Shown here piece after piece: positions 1 to 6,536 of a stretch of 64,000 nt of DNA. Both the position numbers and the translations under genes were made by a program. This DNA is from Nocardiopsis ganjiahuensis DSM 45031 (GTDB taxonomy: Bacteria; Actinomycetota; Actinomycetes; Streptosporangiales; Streptosporangiaceae). Location: contig NZ_ANBA01000003.1 of NCBI RefSeq assembly GCF_000341085.1, positions 1-64,000 on the forward strand. The letters run 5' to 3'. The number at the start of each line of letters is the position of its first letter. Within the stretch, counting starts at the first letter, position 1. Under the pieces are notes generated by a model that was not told the origin of the DNA, did not search any database, and saw only the letters and a list, made by a program, of their open reading frames with translations.

Positions 1-12
1 GCCCCGCCGCGT

Positions 13-52
13 CGGTCGGGGTGCGCGGGCCGCGGCCCGCGCACCCCGACCG
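13..52 (-). terminator. Terminator hairpin of guaA
   Basis: A perfect 18-bp inverted repeat (13-30 with 35-52) around a 4-base loop sits directly after the guaA stop codon. No U-tract follows, as is common in high-GC actinobacteria. Confidence 0.8.
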
Positions 53-54
53 TG

Positions 55-1635
55 CTACTCCCACTCGATGGTGCCCGGGGGCTTGCTGGTCACGTCCAGC
101 GTCACCCGGTTGATCTCGCGCACCTCGTTGGTGATCCGGTTGGAGATGCGGGCGAGCACGTCGTAGGGCACGCGCGACCAGTCGGCGGTCATCGCGTCCT
201 CGCTGCTGACCGGGCGCAGCACCACGGGGTGGCCGTAGGTGCGGCCGTCGCCCTGCACGCCCACCGAGCGCACGTCGGCGAGCAGCACCACGGGGCACTG
301 CCAGATGTCGCGGTCCAGACCGGCGCGGGTGAGCTCCTCTCGGGCGATCGCGTCGGCCTCGCGCAGGATCTCCAGGCGCTCCCGGTTGACCTCGCCGATG
401 ATCCGGATGCCCAGGCCCGGACCGGGGAAGGGCTGGCGCCACACCATCTCGGGCGGCAGGCCCAGCTCCTCGCCGACCTTGCGCACCTCGTCCTTGAACA
501 GCTCGCGCAACGGCTCCACCAGGGTGAACTGGAGGTCGTCGGGCAGGCCGCCCACGTTGTGGTGCGACTTGATGTTCGCGGTGCCGGTGCCGCCGCCGGA
601 CTCGACGACGTCCGGGTACAGGGTGCCCTGGACCAGGAACTCGACCTCGGCGCCGTCCTCACCGCTGTCGGCGACGACCTCGCGGGCCGCCTGCTCGAAG
701 ATGCGGATGAACTCGCGGCCGATGATCTTGCGCTTCTCCTCGGGGTCGGTCACCCCGGCCAGCGCGGACAGGAAGCGCTCCTCGGCGTCGACGACCTTCA
801 GCTTGGCGCCGGTGATCGCGACGAAGTCCTTCTCGACCTGCTCGGCCTCGCCCTTGCGGAGCAGACCGTGGTCGACGAACACACAGGTGAGCTGGTCGCC
901 GACGGCGCGCTGGACCAGGGCTCCGGCCACGGCGGAGTCCACGCCGCCGCTCAGGGCGCAGATGACGCGCTTGTCGCCGATCTGCTCGCGGATGCGCTCC
1001 AGCTGCTCCTCGACGATGTTCACCATCGTCCAGGTGGGGCGGCAGCCCGCGCCCTCGTAGAGGAAGCGGCGCAGCAGGTCCTGGCCGTGCTCGGTGTGCA
1101 TGACCTCGGGGTGGAACTGCACGCCGAACAGGCGGCGCTCGGTGTCCTCGAACGCGGCGACCGGGGCGCCCCCGGTGCTGGCGGTGCTCTTGAACCCGGC
1201 CGGGGCCTGGACCACGGAGTCGCCGTGCGACATCCACACGCTCAGGCCCTCGGGCAGGCCCTCGAACAGCACGGAGTCGATGTTCGCGGTCAGCTCGGTA
1301 CGGCCGAACTCACTGAGGTCGGTCTTGTCCACGACCCCGCCCAGGGCGCGCGTCATGGCCTGGAAGCCGTAGCAGATACCGAAGGTCGGGACCCCGGTCT
1401 CGAACAGCTCGGCCCCGACGCTCGGGGCGCCCTCGGCGTACACCGAGGACGGGCCACCGGAGAGGATGATGGCCTTGGGTTTCTTGGCGAGCATCTCCTC
1501 GACGGGCATGGTCGAGGGCACGATCTCGCTGTGCACGTGGCATTCCCGGACCCGTCGGGCGATCAGCTGCGCGTACTGCGCACCGAAGTCGACGACGAGG
1601 ACGGTGTCGAACGTGCTGTCAGCACCAACGGACAC
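55..1635 (-). CDS. guaA: GMP synthase (glutamine-hydrolysing)
   Basis: Cytoplasmic enzyme that aminates XMP to GMP with glutamine and ATP, the last step of guanine nucleotide synthesis. The 526-residue product has the full family architecture. The N-terminal class I glutamine amidotransferase has Cys88 in GICYG and the His175/Glu177 pair in QFHPEV. The ATP-pyrophosphatase carries the PP-loop SGGVDS at 229-234. The C-terminal dimerisation domain ends in the usual PPGTIEWE. I chose the GTG at 1635 because a GGAAGG lies upstream and it gives the normal family length; longer readings are arginine/proline-rich and not protein-like. The IMP dehydrogenase acting one step earlier is encoded at 33.3-34.7 kb. 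Identification is secure. Confidence 0.97.
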   Translation of the reverse strand: MSVGADSTFDTVLVVDFGAQYAQLIARRVRECHVHSEIVPSTMPVEEMLAKKPKAIILSGGPSSVYAEGAPSVGAELFETGVPTFGICYGFQAMTRALGGVVDKTDLSEFGRTELTANIDSVLFEGLPEGLSVWMSHGDSVVQAPAGFKSTASTGGAPVAAFEDTERRLFGVQFHPEVMHTEHGQDLLRRFLYEGAGCRPTWTMVNIVEEQLERIREQIGDKRVICALSGGVDSAVAGALVQRAVGDQLTCVFVDHGLLRKGEAEQVEKDFVAITGAKLKVVDAEERFLSALAGVTDPEEKRKIIGREFIRIFEQAAREVVADSGEDGAEVEFLVQGTLYPDVVESGGGTGTANIKSHHNVGGLPDDLQFTLVEPLRELFKDEVRKVGEELGLPPEMVWRQPFPGPGLGIRIIGEVNRERLEILREADAIAREELTRAGLDRDIWQCPVVLLADVRSVGVQGDGRTYGHPVVLRPVSSEDAMTADWSRVPYDVLARISNRITNEVREINRVTLDVTSKPPGTIEWE

Positions 1636-1756
1636 GACGGAGGACCTTCCGCAGAAAAATGGATGTCCGTCCAGTCTAGGCCGTTCGCCCCGGTCGGAAC
1701 GCACCAACGGGTGTGCCGCCCCGCACGCGGGCGGGGCGGCGGAACCGGGGCGGGGA

Positions 1757-2770
1757 TCAGCCCTCGAAGCCGTTCGGGTTGGCGGACTGCCAGCGCCAGG
1801 CGTCCCGGCAGGCGTCGTCGACGGTGAGCTCGGCCTTCCAGCCCAGATCCCGTGCGGCGGCCGAGGGGTCGGCGTAGCAGACGGCGATGTCGCCGGGGCG
1901 GCGCCCGACGATCTCGAACGGGATGGGCGCACCGGTGGCGCGCTCGAAGGCGCGCACGCCCTCCAGGACCGAGGTGCCCTGGCCGGACCCGAGGTTGTAG
2001 ACGCGGTGTCCCGGGGCGTCGGCGAGGCGGTCCACGGCGGCGAGGTGCCCGCCGGCCAGGTCCACCACGTGCAGGTAGTCGCGTACGCCGGTGCCGTCGG
2101 GGGTCTCGTAGTCGTCGCCGAACACGGTCAGCCGCTCACGGCGCCCCGCGGCGACCTGGGCGATGTAGGGGAAGAGGTTGTTCGGGACGCCCTGGGGGTC
2201 CTCGCCGATCAGGCCGCTGGGGTGCGCGCCGATCGGGTTGAAGTAGCGCAGGGAGATGATCCGCCAGCGCGGGTCCGAGGTCGCCAGGTCCTCCAGGACC
2301 TGCTCGGAGAACAGCTTGGTGCCGCCGTAGGGATTGGTGACCGAGAGCCGGGCGTCCTCGGTGATCGGCATCTGTTCGGGGTCGCCGTAGACGGTGGCCG
2401 AGGAGCTGAGGACGAGGTCGCGCACCCCGGCGGCGTCCATGGTCTCGCAGAGGGTCAGGAGCGCGTTGAGGTTGTTGCGGTAGTAGCGCAGGGGCTGCTG
2501 GACGGACTCGCCCACCGCCTTGAGCCCGGCCAGGTGGATGACGGCGTCGATGTCGTGCCGCGCGAAGACCGCGCGCATCGCCTCGGCGTCGGTGCAGTCC
2601 GCCCGGTGGAACGCGACCGTGCGGCCGGTGATCCGCTCGACGCGGCGCAGGGACTCCTCGTGGCTGTTGACGAGGGAGTCGACGACCACGACCCCGTGCC
2701 CAGCCTCGAGCAGCCGGACCGCGGTGTGGGAGCCGATGTACCCGGCGCCACCGGTGAGCAGTACGTTCAT
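1757..2770 (-). CDS. galE: UDP-glucose 4-epimerase
   Basis: Interconverts UDP-glucose and UDP-galactose in the cytoplasm, for the Leloir pathway and cell-envelope glycans. The 337-residue product starts with the NAD-binding GGAGYIG (residues 7-13) of extended short-chain dehydrogenases. It has the catalytic Ser in the SSSATVYG segment (about 124), Tyr148 and Lys152 of the YxxxK motif, and the GalE-typical [12 protein letters not shown]. The ATG at 2770 follows an AGGGAAC ribosome-binding site. Its stop lies about 120 bp before the guaA start on the same strand, so read-through into guaA is possible, although the two functions are unrelated. Confidence 0.95.
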   Translation of the reverse strand: MNVLLTGGAGYIGSHTAVRLLEAGHGVVVVDSLVNSHEESLRRVERITGRTVAFHRADCTDAEAMRAVFARHDIDAVIHLAGLKAVGESVQQPLRYYRNNLNALLTLCETMDAAGVRDLVLSSSATVYGDPEQMPITEDARLSVTNPYGGTKLFSEQVLEDLATSDPRWRIISLRYFNPIGAHPSGLIGEDPQGVPNNLFPYIAQVAAGRRERLTVFGDDYETPDGTGVRDYLHVVDLAGGHLAAVDRLADAPGHRVYNLGSGQGTSVLEGVRAFERATGAPIPFEIVGRRPGDIAVCYADPSAAARDLGWKAELTVDDACRDAWRWQSANPNGFEG

Positions 2771-2860
2771 GGATCGTTCCCTGGGGTGGGCGGTGCTGAC
2801 CCCTCCAGGATATGGGTCGCCGGGCTCCCGTTCGGGTGAGCCACGCTGCGGCTGCCCCGC

Positions 2861-2893
2861 CGGGCGGCCGGATCCGGCCGCCCGGTCCTTTTT
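2861..2893 (+). terminator. Orphan plus-strand terminator-like palindrome
   Basis: A perfect 24-bp palindrome (2861-2884, CGGGCGGCCG arms around GATC) is followed by GTCCTTTTT on the plus strand. That is the form of an intrinsic terminator reading rightward. No plus-strand gene ends here, because galE upstream reads left. It may stop antisense transcription from the galE side before the epipeptide operon, or act as an attenuator. The structure is seen; the role is inferred. Confidence 0.4.
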
Positions 2894-3087
2894 CCCACCT
2901 TTCACACCAGGCCCTACTAAAACGAATTTCCAGCCCACGCGTCTCGCATTCATGTTTCCCATTTCGGCCGAGACGTGGGAGAACAAAGGTTTCCACCGGC
3001 CGACACCCCGGAAGCGCCGCACGCAAAGGGAACCCTGGACACCCTTTCACCAAGGCGATAGATTCACCCCCGTTCCTGTCCGTTCGC

Positions 3088-3121
3088 CATTATTCTGATC
3101 TGTTAATTCATGTGAAGGGGG
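3088..3121 (+). promoter_or_regulatory. Probable promoter and strong RBS of the epipeptide operon
   Basis: AT-rich segment with a CATTAT/TATTCT -10-like sequence at 3088-3096, unusual in this GC-rich window, and no good -35 box. The ribosome-binding site AAGGGGG (3115-3121) lies 7 bases before the ATG at 3129. That strength fits high expression of a precursor peptide and fixes its start. Confidence 0.4.
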
Positions 3122-3128
3122 TGTACAT

Positions 3129-3263
3129 ATGGACAAGGACGAGTCGATGAAGAGCTTCCTCGAGAGTTTCCAGATCGAGGAGGACGTCGCTGAGCTCGCC
3201 GTGGTCGACGACCTCTGGTATTTCATCAAGAAGGGCGACGCCTGGATCGTCGGAAGCGGTTGA
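3129..3263 (+). CDS. epeX: Epipeptide precursor (EpeX/YydF-like RiPP)
   Basis: A 44-residue peptide, below the usual ORF length cut-off. The acidic leader (residues 1-29, rich in Asp/Glu) is followed by WYFIKKGDAWIVGSG (30-44). B. subtilis EpeX/YydF, as I recall it, ends DLWYFVKSKENRWILGSGH. The shared DLWYF, Trp and GSG elements, the Leu-Ala-x-Val before them and the position directly ahead of a radical SAM gene make homology convincing. In EpeX a Val and an Ile are epimerised to D residues; by alignment these are Ile33 and Ile40 here. The mature peptide would then be about 15 residues, starting at Trp30. Differences are a spacer one residue shorter and no C-terminal His. The known EpeX acts on the membranes of Gram-positive bacteria; the activity of this peptide is inference. 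Confidence 0.9.
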   Translation: MDKDESMKSFLESFQIEEDVAELAVVDDLWYFIKKGDAWIVGSG

Positions 3264-3317
3264 TCCGCCGCCGATGAGCACCGCGAACGGACAGGAACAC
3301 CCAGGAAAGAGAAGGAC

Positions 3318-4256
3318 ATGCGCCAAGCACAGAGCGTTGGCATCAACCTCACCGCGAAATGCAACGCGACCTGCGCGCACTGCTGTGTGGAGAGCTCCCC
3401 GCGCAACGCTGCCGCCCTCGAGGACGACCAGGTGGACCGCATCGTCGAGGACCTCATCGCCCACCCCGACGTGCGCGAGGTCGGCTTCACCGGAGGGGAG
3501 CCACTGCTCCGGAGGGAGCGGTTCCTGCGGCTCGTCCGGCGGGTCACCGACGCCGGCCTCACCGCCACCTGTGTCACCAACGGGTTCTGGGCGATCACTC
3601 CCAAGGCCGCCGCCTCGACCTTCCGCGAACTCGAGGAGGTCGGGCTGTCCAGCCTGACCGTCAGCTTCGACGACTTCCACGCCCCGTTCGTCCCGGTGAA
3701 GAGGATCAGGAACGCCCTGGACGCAGCGGCCCGCAGTTCCGTCCCCACCATCTTGAACATGGCCGTGAGCCGGTCCCAGGACTCGATGGACCTGCTTCGC
3801 GAACTCGGCGAGTCCACGTTGGGCGTGCGGGTCACCCGCTTCCCGGTGCAGCAGTGCGGAACCGGCCGCGCGATCCCCGTCGAGGACCTCTTCCGCAAAC
3901 CGTTGGAGGAACTGTCGCTGCACTGCCCCGGTTTCGAGGTCATCTACCACCACGACCAGAAGGTCTACCCCTGCTGTTCACCCCCGATCTTCGACACCGA
4001 CATGACTCTGGGCGAGGTCGGCGAGACCGATCACGAGGGGTTCACCCGGAGGCTGGAGCGCAACGCCCTGCTCGCGGTCGTCCAGCGACACGGGCTGGGG
4101 TGGTTCGTGGAGCGGATTCGCGCGCTCGCCCCCGAATCCGAAGTGGCCCGCATGGAGTCGGCGGTGTCCGCCTGTGACGTGTGCGCGGCGGTCATGAGCG
4201 ATCACGAGAGCCTCGGCGCGCTCCGCCACGAGATCGTCGCCGCGGCGACCGCGTAG
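3318..4256 (+). CDS. epeE: Radical SAM peptide epimerase (EpeE/YydG-like)
   Basis: 312 residues. The radical SAM cluster motif CxxxCxxC is Cys15, Cys19 and Cys22 (CNATCAHC), and the SAM-binding GGEP is at 59-62. Further cysteines at 180, 203, 219, 220, 286 and 289 suit an auxiliary iron-sulfur cluster plus a thiol H-atom donor. In B. subtilis EpeE the donor is Cys223, and Cys219/220 here lie at the corresponding distance (inference). The family abstracts the alpha hydrogen of target residues and returns a hydrogen from the other face, giving D residues. Length is close to the about 319 residues of YydG. The gene starts 54 bp after the precursor stop, with GAAGGA before the ATG. It could be another peptide-modifying radical SAM enzyme, but precursor and operon argue for an epimerase. 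Confidence 0.88.
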   Translation: MRQAQSVGINLTAKCNATCAHCCVESSPRNAAALEDDQVDRIVEDLIAHPDVREVGFTGGEPLLRRERFLRLVRRVTDAGLTATCVTNGFWAITPKAAASTFRELEEVGLSSLTVSFDDFHAPFVPVKRIRNALDAAARSSVPTILNMAVSRSQDSMDLLRELGESTLGVRVTRFPVQQCGTGRAIPVEDLFRKPLEELSLHCPGFEVIYHHDQKVYPCCSPPIFDTDMTLGEVGETDHEGFTRRLERNALLAVVQRHGLGWFVERIRALAPESEVARMESAVSACDVCAAVMSDHESLGALRHEIVAAATA

Positions 4257-4266
4257 GCGGACACGC

Positions 4267-5028
4267 ATGAGCGCGCTGCGATACCAGGACGACCACGCCG
4301 AGGTGTTCATCTCCGGCGGAGGCGCGGTCGTCCACGACAAACAACGGGACCGCTACTACCGGGCCGAGCCCTCCTCCCTCCCCCGGGCGGTGCTGGACTC
4401 CGCCGCACCAGCGGCCTCACGGGTCTCCGCCACGGCGGCGTTCGCCTTCCTGTCGTCGGGTGTGGCCCTGCTCGCGCTCAACATCGTGTTCTCGATCCGG
4501 GCCGACACGTCACCGACACCGTGGTTCCTCGCCTGGTTCGTGCCGTACATCGTCCTGAGCGTCGTCGTCCACGAGTTCGCCCACCTGGCGGCCCTGCGGT
4601 TCCTGGGCCGACGGCACGACAAGGTGGGTTTCCGCATGCACTACATCATCCTTCCCGCCTTTTACGTACGGATGAACCAGTCGGTTCTGTTGTTCCGTGA
4701 CGAGAAGGTCATCGTGCACGCGGCCGGGATCTGGGTGAACCTCCTGATCAACGCCGTACTCATCGCCGCGAACGCCTTGTTCTTCCGTTCCGGTGATCTT
4801 GAAATGGCGCTGATCTTCGCTGTCATCACTCTGGCCTGCAACGCAGTACCCGCCCTCAACTCCGATGGATACCGAGTACTCCTCGCGCTGGCGGGGATCA
4901 ACGAGTTGAAGGAGAGGAAACGCAACCCTCTCTGGATCAGGTGCGTCAAGGTTGCGAGTTGGATTCTCGTGGCATGCTACGGGATCTACATATCCATCGA
5001 CATCTATCTGGGAATCATGCATGGCTGA
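4267..5028 (+). CDS. epeP: M50-type membrane metalloprotease (EpeP/YydH-like)
   Basis: 253 residues with about six hydrophobic segments. The zinc site HEFAH is at 102-106, inside a membrane helix. The second M50 (site-2 protease) motif NxxPxxxxDG is complete: Asn192, Pro195, Asp200, Gly201. In the Bacillus operon the equivalent protein is thought to cut the leader from the epimerised precursor at or in the membrane. The presence of both zinc motifs suggests an active enzyme. It begins 10 bp after epeE and its 3' end overlaps epeA by 8 bp, so the genes are translationally coupled. Confidence 0.87.
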   Translation: MSALRYQDDHAEVFISGGGAVVHDKQRDRYYRAEPSSLPRAVLDSAAPAASRVSATAAFAFLSSGVALLALNIVFSIRADTSPTPWFLAWFVPYIVLSVVVHEFAHLAALRFLGRRHDKVGFRMHYIILPAFYVRMNQSVLLFRDEKVIVHAAGIWVNLLINAVLIAANALFFRSGDLEMALIFAVITLACNAVPALNSDGYRVLLALAGINELKERKRNPLWIRCVKVASWILVACYGIYISIDIYLGIMHG

Positions 5029-5698
5029 CCTCCTCACACTGAACAGGCTCGTCGTTCGCCGGGGAAGAAAGTTCTCCCTCGCACCGACCTCCCTGACCCT
5101 GACCGATAAATCCGGGATCGTCGGGCTCTTCGGTCAGAACGGCGCTGGAAAGACCACCCTGCTCAAGGCCGTGGCGGGGCTGGTCGACCACCAAGAGGGC
5201 GATATCCGCACCAGGAACGGTCGTGTGCCCGCGTTTCTACCGGACCGCCCCTACCTCTACGAGTTCCTGCGGGTCGACGAGACCCCGCGGCTGCTCGCCC
5301 GCTACTACGACGACTACTCCGTCGAGATCGCCGACGAGATCATCGACGACCTCGGGCTGGACCGCTCCAAGCGGGTGGCCCACCTCTCCAAGGGCATGTC
5401 CGAGCAGCTCTCCCTGGGGTTGATGCTCGCCCGGCGGGCGGAGGTGTACCTGTTCGACGAACCACTGGCGGCGGTCGACCCGGTGACCCGCGACGTCGTG
5501 CTCTCCCTCATCCAACGGCATCGGTCCGAGGGTTCGGCGGTGGTGATCAGCACCCACCTGATCTCCGGTCTGGAATCGCTGTTCGACGAGTTCGCCGTCC
5601 TGCACGAGGGACGTCTGCTCCTGCACGAACCCGTGGACGCGCTGATGCGGGACGGCGGCCTGGAGGAGACCTTCAAGAAGGTGGTGCGCGGTGCTTGA
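5021..5698 (+). CDS. epeA: ABC transporter ATPase (EpeA/YydI-like)
   Basis: 225-residue nucleotide-binding subunit. Walker A GQNGAGKTT is at 38-46, the signature LSKGM at 122-126 and Walker B YLFDEP at about 143-148. The usual Q-loop glutamine position reads LPDRP, with Asp75 in place of Gln. With the membrane subunit after it, it should export the epipeptide or protect the producer; in B. subtilis EpeAB gives autoimmunity. The ATG at 5021 lies inside the last codons of epeP. A longer reading from 4952 would run through the protease gene and is rejected. Confidence 0.88.
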   Translation: MADLLTLNRLVVRRGRKFSLAPTSLTLTDKSGIVGLFGQNGAGKTTLLKAVAGLVDHQEGDIRTRNGRVPAFLPDRPYLYEFLRVDETPRLLARYYDDYSVEIADEIIDDLGLDRSKRVAHLSKGMSEQLSLGLMLARRAEVYLFDEPLAAVDPVTRDVVLSLIQRHRSEGSAVVISTHLISGLESLFDEFAVLHEGRLLLHEPVDALMRDGGLEETFKKVVRGA

Positions 5699-6464
5699 GT
5701 GGAAGGTGGAGGCCCGCAAACACGCGCGCTTCTTCGGTTTCTCGCTGCTGGTCGTCTGCTCCGTGCTCGCCGCCCACCTGGCGCTCGACAACACGGTGAC
5801 GGAAGTCCTCTGGGTGTTCGCGGTGATCCTGACCTCCGCGGCCGCGGCCGCCTACGTCGCCGCCCACCTGTTCCACCACGTCGCTCTCGACGGCGACCTG
5901 CTGTTCCACATGTCCACCCAGTCGGCGGTCAAGAAGTTCGCCCTCAAGACGGTCCCGCTGTTCCTGGGATTCTGCCTCGTCGGCTGTGTCACCCTGTTCG
6001 GCTATCTGAACGGCGACGGCTCGGACGGCACCGCGGGGTTCCTCCTGTACGCGTACGGGAGCAAGATCGCCTCGTTCGGCGCGTTCGTCGTCACCGTGTG
6101 GGTGCTGGCCCGGCTGGTGACCCGGCTGCGGGGCCTGTCGACGCAGATCCTCGTGTCCGGGGTGCTCTTCGTAGCGTTCGTCGGCCTCCAGGTGTACGGC
6201 CACTGGACGTGGCACTCCCTCTCCGGGCTGAACTGGTCGGTGGGCTCCAGCACCGAGTTCCTCGGACTGCCGATGCACGCCAACGTCCTGGCCGTCGTCG
6301 TGGGCGACGGGGGCACGGAGATCACCCCGGCCATGGCGGGCTCGTTCGTGGTCAACACGGTGACCGTCGTGGTGGGGGCGGCGGCGGAGCTGCTGCTGTT
6401 CTCGCGCGGGCGTTCCCGTCGCGCTCTCGCGACAGTGCCCGTGGCCTCCGGCTCGGCGGTGTGA
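5691..6464 (+). CDS. epeB: ABC transporter membrane subunit (EpeB/YydJ-like)
   Basis: 257 residues with about six transmembrane segments and a short Arg-rich C-terminus. It is the last gene of the operon. The GTG at 5691 overlaps the epeA stop by 8 bp, as between epeP and epeA, so ATPase and permease are almost certainly made together. I recognise no catalytic motif. Assignment as permease of the peptide exporter/immunity complex rests on topology and operon position. Confidence 0.8.
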   Translation: MLEWKVEARKHARFFGFSLLVVCSVLAAHLALDNTVTEVLWVFAVILTSAAAAAYVAAHLFHHVALDGDLLFHMSTQSAVKKFALKTVPLFLGFCLVGCVTLFGYLNGDGSDGTAGFLLYAYGSKIASFGAFVVTVWVLARLVTRLRGLSTQILVSGVLFVAFVGLQVYGHWTWHSLSGLNWSVGSSTEFLGLPMHANVLAVVVGDGGTEITPAMAGSFVVNTVTVVVGAAAELLLFSRGRSRRALATVPVASGSAV

Positions 6465-6494
6465 CCCCTGGTGTGATCCCGGAGCGCGCACGGA

Positions 6495-6529
6495 GAAGGA
6501 GGGGGCGGATCACGGCCGCCCCCTCCTTC
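6495..6529. terminator. Bidirectional terminator between epeB and the nuclease gene
   Basis: A 14-bp perfect stem (6495-6508 with 6516-6529) with a 7-base loop lies between two convergent genes, 30 bp after epeB and 8 bp from the end of the nuclease gene. It can serve both strands. Confidence 0.75.
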
Positions 6530-6536
6530 CGTGCTG

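Larger units (their letters stand above)
2771..3128. other. Gene-free region between galE and the epipeptide operon
   Basis: 358 bp between divergent genes, containing no convincing ORF. It holds a 24-bp palindrome followed by T residues (2861-2884, listed separately), an imperfect inverted repeat at 2934-2979 (CCCACGCGTCTCG against CGAGACGTGGG, a two-base bulge) and an AT-rich stretch at 3088-3110 just before the precursor gene. Base composition drops clearly below that of the flanking genes, which could reflect regulation or a junction of acquired DNA. Confidence 0.6.

Noticed and set aside
52-1827. Long plus-strand ORF opposite guaA, with similar long antisense ORFs over most genes, for example 62184-58750
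   Set aside because: Shadow frames of high-GC coding DNA. Their translations are rich in Arg, Pro, Val and Gly, lack known motifs, and lie opposite clearly identified genes.
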